64,000 nucleotides of DNA from Bordetella parapertussis (GTDB lineage: Bacteria; Pseudomonadota; Gammaproteobacteria; Burkholderiales; Burkholderiaceae_B): assembly GCA_945895265.1 (NCBI GenBank), contig CAMDEF010000002.1, forward strand, positions 115,062-179,061, given 5' to 3'. The notes under the pieces are model-generated. The model ran no database searches. It was given only the letters and a program-made list of their open reading frames with translations, and was not told where the DNA came from. Positions within the stretch are counted from its first letter, which is position 1. Each line of letters begins with the position of its first letter. The translations under genes and the position numbers were made by a program. Positions 8,741-17,705 of the stretch are shown here, in pieces.

Positions 8741-10278
8741 GACTGCTTTACCCAATCGACACCAACGATCAAGATCCCGACGCGATCGCCTTCAGAATTT
8801 GTGGTGAACCCGAAGTCGTGACCTATAGTCAGCTTGAACAACGGGCGAATCAGGCAGCTCATGTCTTCAGGGCTTGCGGCGCGCGGCTCGGCGATCATGT
8901 CGCGATTTTGCTCAAAAACCAGCGTGAGTTTCTTGAGATTTGCTTTGGCGCAGAGCGAGCCGGCCTGTACTACACCACGATGAGTACGCGTCTCACCGTT
9001 GCCGAAATCGCTTATATCGTGCAAGACTGCGGCGCTAAAGTCTTGATTGTGGGTGAAGATTTACTTGAGCTTGGTGAAAAAGTGAGTCAAACCATGAACA
9101 AGTCCATTCAGCAATTTGTCGTGGGTCAGGCGCAAGCTGGTTGGCCAAGTTGGCAAGCTCGCTCGGGGCAGTTTTCTGTGACCCCAATTTCAGATGAAGC
9201 GCAGGGCCTGGATATGCTTTATTCATCTGGTACAACCGGTCGGCCTAAGGGTGTGAAGTGGCCTTTACCCGAAGGCCCCTCAGGCATGCGTACCTTCTTG
9301 GTGAATTTATTAGAAGGCCTTTACGGTTATGGCCAGGGCTGCCGCTATCTGTCACCTGCTCCTCTGTATCATGCTGCACCTTTGCGCCACAGCATGACCA
9401 ACATCAAGCTCGGGGGCGAGGTGTTTGTGATGAGTCAGTTCGACGCACAAACGGCTCTGGCATTGCATCAACAGCACCAAATTACGCACAGTCAGTGGGT
9501 ACCGACGATGTTTGTACGAATGCTCAAGTTACCTGAAGCCACGCGGTTGAGTTTTGATCTCAGCTCAATGAAGCGGGCGATTCATGCGGCCGCGCCTTGC
9601 CCCGTTGATGTGAAGTTGCAGATGATTCAGTGGTGGGGGCCCGTGATTGATGAGTATTACGCTGGCACCGAGAATAATGGTTTTTGTTCAATTACGAGTG
9701 CAGAGTGGTTGCAGCACCAGGGGTCGGTTGGCCAGGCCGCGCTCGGTATTGCACACATCTGCGATGAAGAAGGGAACCCGCTAGAGATTGGCGCGACTGG
9801 GCTCGTCTATTTTTCTGAAGGCCCAAAATTTGAATATCACGGTGATGCCGCAAAAACAGCAGAGACCCGTAACGCGTTGGGTTGGACCACACTTGGCGAT
9901 ATCGGTCGTCTTGATGCTGAAGGCTATTTGTATCTCGTTGACCGTAAGGCCTTCATGATTATCTCAGGAGGCATCAATATTTACCCTCAAGAAATCGAGG
10001 CGTTACTGATTGGTCATCCACTCGTTGCGGATGTAGCCGTTTTCGGGATTCCGAATCTGGATTTTGGTGAGGAAGTCAAAGCGGTTGTGCAACTCGTTGA
10101 GGGCGCCACGCCAGGCGACGCGCTAGGGGTTGAGCTCATCGCATACTGTCGAGAACGTTTGGCTGATTTTAAATGTCCGCGAAGCGTTGACTTCGAATCC
10201 GAGTTACCAAGACATCCCACTGGTAAGCTTTATAAAAAAATCTTACGCGACCGCTATTGGCCCACAACAAGCGCCTGA
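8737..10278 (+). CDS. AMP-dependent acyl-CoA synthetase
   Basis: Acyl-CoA ligase of 513 residues from the ANL superfamily. The AMP-binding P-loop YSSGTTGRPKG is at residues 162-172. A later block, YYAGTENNGF, matches the A5 motif, and the C-terminal PTGKLYKK holds the catalytic lysine. It would activate a carboxylic acid to its CoA thioester. It overlaps the preceding gene by 4 bases (ATGA) and is the last gene of the operon. Its end overlaps a thioesterase remnant on the other strand. Confidence 0.9.
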   Translation: MRLLYPIDTNDQDPDAIAFRICGEPEVVTYSQLEQRANQAAHVFRACGARLGDHVAILLKNQREFLEICFGAERAGLYYTTMSTRLTVAEIAYIVQDCGAKVLIVGEDLLELGEKVSQTMNKSIQQFVVGQAQAGWPSWQARSGQFSVTPISDEAQGLDMLYSSGTTGRPKGVKWPLPEGPSGMRTFLVNLLEGLYGYGQGCRYLSPAPLYHAAPLRHSMTNIKLGGEVFVMSQFDAQTALALHQQHQITHSQWVPTMFVRMLKLPEATRLSFDLSSMKRAIHAAAPCPVDVKLQMIQWWGPVIDEYYAGTENNGFCSITSAEWLQHQGSVGQAALGIAHICDEEGNPLEIGATGLVYFSEGPKFEYHGDAAKTAETRNALGWTTLGDIGRLDAEGYLYLVDRKAFMIISGGINIYPQEIEALLIGHPLVADVAVFGIPNLDFGEEVKAVVQLVEGATPGDALGVELIAYCRERLADFKCPRSVDFESELPRHPTGKLYKKILRDRYWPTTSA

Positions 10279-10409
10279 AGCGCCGAACGAAAAGTTTCGG
10301 GTGTTTCGGTTGGGCGCTGGCTTTGCTTGTCGACACAAACGTGAACAAACAAACCTTGTGCAGCCGCTTCGTTTGCGTGTTTATCGGCCCAGCGCAGGGT
10401 TTTTGCTCG
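10254..10409 (-). pseudogene. C-terminal remnant of an acyl-CoA thioesterase (4HBT-like)
   Basis: Directly after the stop codon of the Bug gene the same frame stays open for about 51 codons. It reads like the tail of a YbgC/4HBT thioesterase: FVHVCVDKQSQRPTETPE followed by TFRSALQALV, then a stop. It has no start codon and no hot-dog core upstream, so it is a decayed or fused leftover. Its last 25 bases overlap the 3' end of the + strand ligase. The call rests on my memory of the family C terminus, hence moderate confidence. Confidence 0.45.
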
Positions 10410-11492
10410 CTACTTTGTCAGTTTCATCGCAGCAATCACCTTTGCCCATTTGTCTAAATCTTCTTTCATGAAGGCTCTAAACTCAGCGGGGTTTTGATCG
10501 TAAATCTCAGCGCCTAAATCTGACAGTTGCTTGCGAAAATCGGGCATATTCATGATCGCCACGAGATGCTTGCGTAAGAGCGTGACCAGCGGCTCGGGTA
10601 AGCCTGCGGGGGCCAAGACCCCATACCAAATAATGGCCGAATAACTCGGAAAACCTAGTTCGCTGATGGTGGGCAGCTTAGGCACTGTGTCTGAGCGCTT
10701 GCTCGTTGTGAGGGCGTGGGCGTGGAGCCTGCCAGCATTGACTAGCGGCAAAGCGGTGGATAGGCCTGCAAAGTACATATCAATTTCGCCCGACATGACA
10801 TCGTTCATGGCAGGGCCTCCACCCTTGTAAGGCACATGCAACAAATTGATATCCGCGATATCGCGAAACAGTTCGGCAGCTAGATGGGTCGGGCTACCGG
10901 TGCCTGCTGAGGCAAAGGTGAGTTTGCCTGGTTGAGCCTTGGCACGCGCAATCAGATCAGCCACGCTGGTAATGCCAGATTTGGGTGAGGTCACCAGCAA
11001 CATGGGGTTAAGCGCCACCATTGAAATCGGCGTGAGGTCTTTGAGAGGATCGTACGGCAAGTTAGGGTTCAGGCTTGGACTGACTGCGAGTGCACCGCTT
11101 GAACCGAATAACAGCGTGTAGCCGTCTGGCATTGCCGCAGCGGTTTGTGTCGCGGCGATTTCGCCATTAGCGCCCGCTTTGTTCTCGATGACGATTGTCT
11201 GTTTGAGCTGGTCTGCAAGGCGCAGACCCAATAGACGCGCTAATTGATCGTTGGGCCCGCCCGGTGGAAACCCGACCAGCATTTTGATTGTGCGACTGGG
11301 GTATTGACTGATGGCAGCCTGCGGGTCTAAGGACGGCCTCGTTTGAGCTTGCGCCGCTTGTGTGAACGAGGCAAGCGACAGCAGTGTTGCTGTCGCCAGA
11401 AGACCCAGTAAAGAGGCTCTGCTCATCGCGGTAAGACGCGGCAAATGGGCTTTGTACGGCTTAGCACCGCGCTGCTTCAAAAGTAACATCAT
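10410..11492 (-). CDS. Bug-family (TctC-like) periplasmic solute receptor
   Basis: Tripartite tricarboxylate transporter receptor of the Bug family. The start at 11492 follows a GAAGAG site; the first ~50 residues form an unusually long leader before the mature start YPSRTIKMLVGFPPGGPNDQLAR. The family signatures VIENKAGANGEIAATQ and HVPYKGGGPAMNDVMSG are present. It lies 31 bases after the acyl-CoA dehydrogenase-like gene. No TctA/TctB membrane genes are nearby, as is usual for orphan Bug proteins, which may act as sensors or share a permease. Confidence 0.88.
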   Translation of the reverse strand: MMLLLKQRGAKPYKAHLPRLTAMSRASLLGLLATATLLSLASFTQAAQAQTRPSLDPQAAISQYPSRTIKMLVGFPPGGPNDQLARLLGLRLADQLKQTIVIENKAGANGEIAATQTAAAMPDGYTLLFGSSGALAVSPSLNPNLPYDPLKDLTPISMVALNPMLLVTSPKSGITSVADLIARAKAQPGKLTFASAGTGSPTHLAAELFRDIADINLLHVPYKGGGPAMNDVMSGEIDMYFAGLSTALPLVNAGRLHAHALTTSKRSDTVPKLPTISELGFPSYSAIIWYGVLAPAGLPEPLVTLLRKHLVAIMNMPDFRKQLSDLGAEIYDQNPAEFRAFMKEDLDKWAKVIAAMKLTK

Positions 11493-11523
11493 CTGGTGTT
11501 CTCTTCGGAGGGGAGTGTTTGTA

Positions 11524-12690
11524 TCAAAAATTATTGAAGGACAGAATCCCTTCAGTGGGATCCATGCCGTCAAGAATCCGCTTAGCGATTAAATCTTTGA
11601 GTGTTTCGGTGGCCCCGCCGCCTAACGAACCATAGCGCGCGCCGCGATACAGACGTGATACGGGGTATTCATCGGTGAAGCCATAGCCACCATGCAGTTG
11701 CAGGGCGTCATTGGTTACGCGTAACGCCATTTCGTTGCAGGTGATTTTGGCAACAGCTGCTAAGAACGGATCCGGAAACGGATTGGCTGAAGCGCACGCG
11801 CGATACAACACGCTGCGGGCCGCTTCGATGTCGCGATACATCTCGGCGAGTTTCCAGCGTAGACCTTGAAAATCAGTGAGTGTTTTGCCAAAGATTGGGC
11901 GGTTGCGTGTGTAGTTGACCGCCTCTTCAAAGGCACCTTCTGCCAAGCCTAATGAGATGCTAGGGTTTAAGCAGCGCTGTGTATTGAAGGCGCTCATGAG
12001 CTTACGAAAGCCGCCTTCTTTCAAGACAACGTTTTCAAGCGGCACTTCGACGTTATCAAAACGTACTTCGTGCAAGTACTCACCACCCATGGTGTGATAA
12101 CTTGCGGTCACTTCAAGGCCAGGTGTGCCACCTTCGATCAAGACGCAACCAATGCCTTCGCGCCCGGGTTGATCATCGACCCGTGTGAACACGACAAACA
12201 TCGCGGCTTCTTGAGCGCGGCTGATCAAGGTTTTGACGCCATTGACGGTTGCATGATTCATATGCAAACGGGTGTTGGTGCGATAGCTGCTGACATCGGT
12301 GCCAGCGTGAGGCTCTGTCATGCAGATCGATAAAATCGCGTCACCTGAACAAACTTTTGGCAGAATGTTGTTTTTGATTGAGTCGGGTGCGTAAGTTTCG
12401 ATAATACGAGTTTGCACACCGGCTTCGCCCAGTACTGCCATGGCGGTGGGGTAGCAAACTTTGGCGATCTCTTCAAGAATCAACGCGGTTTCAAACACAG
12501 GCAAGCCTAAGCCACCGTATTGCTCAGAGACCGTCATGCCCAGCACGCCAATTTGAGCGAGCTGTTTCATGTTTTCCCACGGAAATGTGCCATCCATATA
12601 TTTTGCGGCCCGCGGTTTGAAATCGTTTTGCGCAAGTGCACGTACCGCTTCAACATATTGCCGTTGACTGTCACTGAGTTTGAAATCCAT
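11524..12690 (-). CDS. Acyl-CoA dehydrogenase-like protein lacking both usual catalytic glutamates
   Basis: 388-residue member of the acyl-CoA dehydrogenase superfamily with the CMTEPHAGTDVSS flavin strand and full C-terminal helices. The residue matching the C-terminal base (E of YEGT) is glycine in SLGGGATETL. The alternative base position on helix G is Gln238 (FNTQRCLN). A desulfinase of this superfamily, acting on 3-sulfinopropionyl-CoA, also lacks the base and works with a SucCD ligase; that precedent is from memory. The ATG at 12690 follows an AAGGA site. The next upstream genes encode SucC/SucD-like subunits. Confidence 0.85.
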   Translation of the reverse strand: MDFKLSDSQRQYVEAVRALAQNDFKPRAAKYMDGTFPWENMKQLAQIGVLGMTVSEQYGGLGLPVFETALILEEIAKVCYPTAMAVLGEAGVQTRIIETYAPDSIKNNILPKVCSGDAILSICMTEPHAGTDVSSYRTNTRLHMNHATVNGVKTLISRAQEAAMFVVFTRVDDQPGREGIGCVLIEGGTPGLEVTASYHTMGGEYLHEVRFDNVEVPLENVVLKEGGFRKLMSAFNTQRCLNPSISLGLAEGAFEEAVNYTRNRPIFGKTLTDFQGLRWKLAEMYRDIEAARSVLYRACASANPFPDPFLAAVAKITCNEMALRVTNDALQLHGGYGFTDEYPVSRLYRGARYGSLGGGATETLKDLIAKRILDGMDPTEGILSFNNF

Positions 12691-12770
12691 GCTGCTCAAT
12701 CCTTGATGAGGTCTATCTAAAATAAATGTGAGGGGCACGGCATCAAGCCTGTGAGTGCCAAAACTTTAGT

Positions 12771-13688
12771 TTAATGCGCAGCGAGCATGGCTTGAATCAA
12801 ATCGTCAACGCTCGCAAAAACACGTGCCCCTGCGCTTTCGAGCGCACGTTTTTTTGCATCAAAGGTGCCCGTGTTGCCATGCACCACAGCCCCTGCATGC
12901 CCCATCACTACGCCTTCGCGCGCGCCGTGTCCGGCAATGACCGCAAAGGTGGGTTTGGTGCATTTGGTGTCGATCAAGGCCTGCGCGAATTCTTCTTCTT
13001 CAGAGCCACCGATTTCTCCGACTAAAACGATTTGCTTGGTGCGCGGGTCTGCATTAAAAAAGGGCAGCACTTCAGCAAACCGGGTGCCCTTGCACGCGTC
13101 GCCACCGACGCCGATCCAAACGCTTTGCCCCAGGCCGCAATACACCAACCGGTGGTTGGTTTCGTAAGATAAGGTGCCGCTCTTGGCGATGACGCCTACC
13201 GAGCCTGGCTGCAAAGAGACTGAGGGGATAAAACCAAGCTTGGTACGACCAGGGACAGCGACACCCGGGGTCGAAGCGCCCACCCAGCGTGCACCGGCGG
13301 CCTGTACCAAGGCCCGCGCCCGTATTGCATCCGCCACGGGCATGCCTTCGGTCACGGTCACAATCAGTTTGATGCCGCCCGCAACAGCTTCACTGATGGC
13401 GGCGAGCACTTCAAAGGGTGGCACCATCGCAACGCTCGCAACGGCGCCCGTTGCTTTGACCGCTTCAGCGCAAGACCGAAACACGGGATTGCCGTCAACC
13501 TCTTTCAAGTCAGCGGACTTGCTGCCGGCCGGCGCTGTACCGCCGACGATCTCTGTACCATAGGCCCGCATCAATGCAGCGTGCTTGCGCCCCATGCGAC
13601 CGGTAATGCCTTGCACGATGGTGGGCAAGCGTGCAGTTGGGTCGAATAAAAGTGCCAAGGGATCATTGGGGAAGAGGTGGGTTGTCAT
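12771..13688 (-). CDS. ADP-forming acyl-CoA ligase alpha subunit, SucD-like
   Basis: 305-residue homologue of succinyl-CoA synthetase alpha. The CoA-binding start TIVQGITGRMGRKHA is at residues 23-36, GEIGGSEEEEFA is at about 225-236, and the phosphorylated histidine lies in MGHAGA (His264). It is shorter in motif conservation than housekeeping SucD, and its operon partners are catabolic. The acid activated may therefore be malate, a substituted succinate or 3-sulfinopropionate. It overlaps the beta-subunit gene by 4 bases. Confidence 0.85.
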   Translation of the reverse strand: MTTHLFPNDPLALLFDPTARLPTIVQGITGRMGRKHAALMRAYGTEIVGGTAPAGSKSADLKEVDGNPVFRSCAEAVKATGAVASVAMVPPFEVLAAISEAVAGGIKLIVTVTEGMPVADAIRARALVQAAGARWVGASTPGVAVPGRTKLGFIPSVSLQPGSVGVIAKSGTLSYETNHRLVYCGLGQSVWIGVGGDACKGTRFAEVLPFFNADPRTKQIVLVGEIGGSEEEEFAQALIDTKCTKPTFAVIAGHGAREGVVMGHAGAVVHGNTGTFDAKKRALESAGARVFASVDDLIQAMLAAH

Positions 13689-14824
13689 GCTGCGTGCCCC
13701 CGTGCGAGTGCGACGACTTGATCGACCGCTTTCTCTAAATCAGTTTCTACGACCAATGAGGCATTGGCGGTTGTTAGTGTCTGGATGGCTGTTTCGAGAC
13801 CATTACCAATTAAGCGAATCACAATCGGGATTTTGATATCTTGTGTTTGTTCGAGCGCAATTAGGATCAAGCGTGAAAGCTCGGCTAAATCGGTGACGCC
13901 AGCAAAGAAGTTCATCAAAATAACTTTGACATTCTTGCCTTCACCAATCCAGCGAAGCACTTGAATTAAGCGGGTAGGCTCGCCTCGAAATTGACCCGTG
14001 CGAATATCTACAAAATTAAAGGGCTTGCACCCACGACGGGTGAGCTCGTCGACTAGTTGCATGCTCAAGCCCGCGCCAGTCGTCAGCATACCGACATCGC
14101 CGTCTTCATCGAGTCGCACAAAATCAAAACCGTGATCGATTTTGAGAGAGGCCTCAGGGTAGGCGTGGCTACGTTCTTTTAGCAAAGCGAGTAAGAGCGG
14201 CTGGCGTTCGATGGCATTATCGTCGGCGACTAGTTTCGCGTCACCCGCAATCCAGCTGCCGTCGGGTTGCACAAAGAGAGGGTTGATTTCAGTCAGAGTC
14301 AGTTCGAGCTGAAATAAAGCGTCGCACAGCTGATGCGCCGCTTGCGTTAACGCGGTCTGTGCAAAGACTGGTAGCTGTTGAGCCAATTGTTGAGCGGCAA
14401 GCTTCACTGCGTTGATTTCAAAGTTCGCCTGCTGCTGCAGCATGGCACCGCTGGCCGAATGTTGTTCAACTTCAACGCCACCTTCTGCTGACATCAAAAT
14501 GATGACTTTGCCTGAAGAGGGATCAAGCATCAGGCTGACGTAGCACTCTTGCCCCGAGGCGGGTTGCTCGATGCGGCACTCGTGCACGCGATGGCCGCGC
14601 ACCGTAGCGCCCACCAGCTTGTGCAGCGCCTGCTCAAGCTCTGACGCATTGTTGGCTTTGACGATGCCGCCCGCTTTGCCGCGCCCCCCAACGGGGATCT
14701 GTACTTTGACAAAGCAGGGGTAGCTCACCGCTGGGTGAGTTGAGCGGTTGGCGAGTACGCCAACCGGAATTGAAATACCAAATTGCGCCAGCAAAACCTT
14801 GGCGTCGTGTTCAAGCAGCATCAT
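13685..14824 (-). CDS. ADP-forming acyl-CoA ligase beta subunit, SucC-like
   Basis: 379-residue beta subunit with an ATP-grasp N-terminal half (CFVKVQIPVGGRGKAGGI) and the SucC C-terminal domain. The latter shows GMLTTGAGLSMQLVDELTRRG and VILMNFFAGVTDLAEL, corresponding to NGAGLAM and VNIFGG in housekeeping SucC. It has diverged clearly from canonical SucC. A good AGGAGA site precedes the first ATG. It is the first gene of a four-gene operon with the alpha subunit, the acyl-CoA dehydrogenase-like protein and the Bug receptor. Confidence 0.85.
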   Translation of the reverse strand: MMLLEHDAKVLLAQFGISIPVGVLANRSTHPAVSYPCFVKVQIPVGGRGKAGGIVKANNASELEQALHKLVGATVRGHRVHECRIEQPASGQECYVSLMLDPSSGKVIILMSAEGGVEVEQHSASGAMLQQQANFEINAVKLAAQQLAQQLPVFAQTALTQAAHQLCDALFQLELTLTEINPLFVQPDGSWIAGDAKLVADDNAIERQPLLLALLKERSHAYPEASLKIDHGFDFVRLDEDGDVGMLTTGAGLSMQLVDELTRRGCKPFNFVDIRTGQFRGEPTRLIQVLRWIGEGKNVKVILMNFFAGVTDLAELSRLILIALEQTQDIKIPIVIRLIGNGLETAIQTLTTANASLVVETDLEKAVDQVVALARGHAA

Positions 14825-15052
14825 GGTGGCTGCGGTCTCCTAGTTTGATTTTTTACGTGTTCAGAGCGTAGTGTGCCCAATTTATGCGATTGGTTCAAAC
14901 GCGAGAAACATGGACGCGATGGTAACGACTCTGCTTTCAGCATTCGTGCGATGTCTTGGCATCAAGCAAGTCTTGGTACAGCTCATCCAATGTGGAAAGC
15001 CCGACTGTTGCGCTGCGCTCAAAGCGATCAGACTCAACAGCTTCTCTAAGCG

Positions 15053-15073
15053 TAGTATCGCATAGCAATACTA
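15053..15073. promoter_or_regulatory. Inverted repeat upstream of higB, putative operator
   Basis: The arms TAGTAT and ATACTA are separated by 9 bases and end 37 bases before the higB start. This is the position where HigA-type antitoxins bind to repress their own operon. Confidence 0.4.
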
Positions 15074-15110
15074 TCGTCATATGTTACTATCTTATCTCGT
15101 TACTAAATAA

Positions 15111-15389
15111 ATGATTCAAACCTTTCGCTGCAAAGACACTCGAGACTTATTTGAAGGTAAAGCGGTGCGCCGCTTTGTCAATATTCAAGCGGTTGCGATG
15201 CGCAAACTTGCGATGCTGAATCGCTCGGCGACAGTCGATGACTTAAAGGTGCCGCCTGGTAACCGCCTTGAACTGCTAAGTGGCGATCGTGCCGGGCAGT
15301 ACAGCATCCGTATCAATGCCCAGTGGCGCTTGTGTTTTAGCTGGACGGGGCGTGATGCTCAAGACGTTGAATTGATCGACTATCACTAA
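15111..15389 (+). CDS. higB: HigB-type toxin, RelE superfamily
   Basis: 92-residue ribosome-dependent mRNA interferase of the HigB group. The family blocks PPGNRLELLSGDRAGQYSIRIN and QWRLCFSW are present at about residues 48-79, and the C terminus is LIDYH. The antitoxin follows after 10 bases. There is no clear Shine-Dalgarno site. A TACTA element begins exactly 10 bases before the ATG, the same spacing as in the paralogue at 23980. Confidence 0.88.
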   Translation: MIQTFRCKDTRDLFEGKAVRRFVNIQAVAMRKLAMLNRSATVDDLKVPPGNRLELLSGDRAGQYSIRINAQWRLCFSWTGRDAQDVELIDYH

Positions 15390-15399
15390 GAGAGTAAAT

Positions 15400-15705
15400 A
15401 TGCCAACCGTTGCCTATCCCAGCCCTGGTGAAATTCTTGTTGAAGAGTTTTTAAAACCCTTGGGCATCACCCAATATCGTTTAGCAAAAGAGATCGGCGT
15501 GTCGCAGCGCCGCATTGGCGAAATCATCGCTGGCACCCGCGCAGTGACGGCGGACAGCGGCTTAAGATTTTCGCGCTACTTCGGAACCTCAGATGATTTT
15601 TGGACAGGTTTGCAATTTGACCTTGACCAGCGAAAGGCGAAAAACGCGTTGAAAGCGGTGTTAAAAAAAATTAAACCTCATGCGGCGGTTGCGCAGACGG
15701 TTTAA
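15400..15705 (+). CDS. higA: HigA-type antitoxin, XRE helix-turn-helix
   Basis: 101-residue antitoxin. It begins with the HigA hallmark PSPGEILVEEFLKPLGIT and has an XRE helix-turn-helix at about residues 23-55 (RLAKEIGVSQRRIGEIIAGTR). It neutralises the HigB toxin and represses the operon. Its 3' end overlaps the convergent MFS gene by 35 bases. Confidence 0.88.
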   Translation: MPTVAYPSPGEILVEEFLKPLGITQYRLAKEIGVSQRRIGEIIAGTRAVTADSGLRFSRYFGTSDDFWTGLQFDLDQRKAKNALKAVLKKIKPHAAVAQTV

Positions 15706-16876
15706 TTGCAATCAAGCATAGCGCCGCAAAGCTGCACATGGCCAGCCCAAAGGTCAGCCAAAGTACCCCAGTGCCCCATTGCGTTAACGCTAAGCCAAAC
15801 GTGAAGGGGGCGATGGCTTGTGCAAACTTAGCGGGCATGGTGAGCCACCCTTGTCGACGGCCAAAGCCTTGCGGGCCAAACAGGGCTAGGGGTAAGGTTC
15901 CTCTGGCAATAATTAAAATGCCGTTGCCTAAGCCATGCAAAATGACAAAGAGCGCAGCAAAGGGGGCACCTAGCACCACTAGCACAGCGATACCCAATGG
16001 GTGAGCCACAGCAGCAATTCGCGTACCAATTAAGGGGTGTAGGCGTCTTAAAAACGTGAAGTCGAGGATTCGACCTGTAATTTGAGCAGGGCCCACTAGC
16101 GCACCAATCGAAAAGGCGATCGCCAGAGGTACGCCGACCCCTTCTAATAGACGGGGCAGGTGTGACATCATGCCCATGCTGATAAAGCCGCTCGAAGCGA
16201 ACACAAAGGCCAGTAACACCGTAAGGTATTTTTCACGCTTGGGGTCGTGCACGACTGCGCTTGGTTGAGCGGTTTGATTGTGTGTTTCAGCAGGGGCCGC
16301 GGTGTCAACATTGTCAGAGGCTCGAGGGATAAACATGTTGAGGGGCAGCGCGACCAAGACATTCATAGCCGCCCAAAACCAACAGACCCCGCGCCAGCCG
16401 TAGCGCGCCTCGACAAACACTGAGATCGTCCACCCCGCGACGCTGGCAAACCCTGCGACCATCGTGACCCCGACGAGCGCGTTATGTGATTTTTTGCCAA
16501 ATATTCGTACGATTGCGGCAAAGGCGACCTCGAACATGCCAGTGGCCATGCCTAACCCTAACACCGCGTAAGCCAGCAACAGTAGACCGAGCCCTTGCGC
16601 AAGCGCCAACAGCGAAAGTCCCGCTGCTAGCAACAAGTTTGAGGCAATCAGTACAGGTCGCCCGCCAAAGCGATCCACTAGTTTTCCGGCCGTGGGGCCG
16701 GCAAGCCCCGAGACAGCTAGTGCAAGCGATAAGCCGGCATACACCGTGGCACTCGAGATCGATAGTTCAATGCTTGCGGGGACTGCCATCACAGCGGGCA
16801 GGTAATAGGCGCCTGCATGCGAAATCACTTGGGCAGCACCCACGACGGTGACGGTTCGATAGACGCGGTTGGTCAT
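15671..16876 (-). CDS. MFS transporter
   Basis: Inner-membrane major facilitator of 401 residues with about twelve hydrophobic helices. The motif A loop between helices 2 and 3 reads GKLVDRFGGRPV. The central cytoplasmic loop (about residues 190-215) is polar. The closest general type by eye is the oxalate/formate or monocarboxylate-like MFS group common in Burkholderiales, but the substrate is unknown. It is divergent from the 17043 gene. Confidence 0.85.
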   Translation of the reverse strand: MTNRVYRTVTVVGAAQVISHAGAYYLPAVMAVPASIELSISSATVYAGLSLALAVSGLAGPTAGKLVDRFGGRPVLIASNLLLAAGLSLLALAQGLGLLLLAYAVLGLGMATGMFEVAFAAIVRIFGKKSHNALVGVTMVAGFASVAGWTISVFVEARYGWRGVCWFWAAMNVLVALPLNMFIPRASDNVDTAAPAETHNQTAQPSAVVHDPKREKYLTVLLAFVFASSGFISMGMMSHLPRLLEGVGVPLAIAFSIGALVGPAQITGRILDFTFLRRLHPLIGTRIAAVAHPLGIAVLVVLGAPFAALFVILHGLGNGILIIARGTLPLALFGPQGFGRRQGWLTMPAKFAQAIAPFTFGLALTQWGTGVLWLTFGLAMCSFAALCLIAIKPSAQPPHEV

Positions 16877-17042
16877 TGGGTAAAGACTTAAAGGTTAAAC
16901 GGCGTGTCAGCCAACGCGGTAGATCGTTTGAATTCTGGTTTGGTCCGTTGGCCGCACAGGCTATTATTAACCAAGTTTGGTTCAAGCGTTTGCCGCCAGT
17001 ACGTTGCTTTAAGATTCTTGGCGTTTTTTCTTAAGCGAGTTT

Positions 17043-17585
17043 ATGGAAATCTCTCAAATTCAGCTCAACTACATCGATGTTGAAGATCGCATGGTGCTGC
17101 GGATCAACATGGGCGTTGAGCAACACTTGACCTTAGTGCTCACTCGACGGATTGTGCGCTTTATGCTCGACAGTCTATCGGTTTTGTTGCAGCGCATTTC
17201 GCCTGCTGAGCCAATCGCACCGCACTCTATTGCTAGTGCAAACGAAGCGCCGGCTGCGCTCGGACAACTTGGCAAAGACACGGCACCGTTTGAAGAACGT
17301 GCCCCCGAAGGTAACGTGTTGAATGTTGGCAGCGCGGCGGTCTTGGTGAACAACGCGGCTTGCCAGCAAACGGATACCGGGTTGACCTTTACCTTTTTGA
17401 TTGAGCCCTTGCAGCCCGTGAATTTGAACCTCTCAGCGCACTTAGGTCTGGGTGTCTCTCAACTCTTGACTGAGTTGTCGCGTCGCGCGCAATGGTTTGA
17501 CGTGACTGCAATTGGTCAGCGCGAGACGAGTAAAGAAGCATTAATGGATTTGATGCCAAACCAAGGGTCGGTGACGTATCATTGA
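17043..17585 (+). CDS. Conserved hypothetical protein
   Basis: 180-residue cytoplasmic protein that I cannot assign. The N terminus (EISQIQLNYIDVEDRMVLRI) and the block LTLVLTRRIVRFMLDSL resemble a hypothetical family I have seen in Burkholderiales. Residues 60-90 are a low-complexity Ala/Pro-rich linker, and the C-terminal half is predicted mixed alpha/beta. No signal peptide or membrane segment is visible. It stands alone between a divergent MFS gene and an M20 peptidase. Codon use matches its neighbours, so it is likely a real gene. Confidence 0.7.
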   Translation: MEISQIQLNYIDVEDRMVLRINMGVEQHLTLVLTRRIVRFMLDSLSVLLQRISPAEPIAPHSIASANEAPAALGQLGKDTAPFEERAPEGNVLNVGSAAVLVNNAACQQTDTGLTFTFLIEPLQPVNLNLSAHLGLGVSQLLTELSRRAQWFDVTAIGQRETSKEALMDLMPNQGSVTYH

Positions 17586-17705
17586 ATACTAGTGATTTCA
17601 TCAATCATGCATGAAACGCTGAGGGTGCATTCAGCGCTAGCACTTCAGTAGTAACAGATAATTAATAATATTTTCTATCCAGATAACGTTTGTGTGAGCC
17701 TACCC

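Noticed and set aside
13174..13563. 129-codon open frame on the + strand
   Set aside because: Antisense shadow of the SucD-like gene with no independent support.
14942..15084. 47-codon frame on the - strand beginning MTIVLLCDTTLRE
   Set aside because: DTTLRE recalls the start of HMGL-type enzymes, but the rest does not fit and the frame is short; judged chance.
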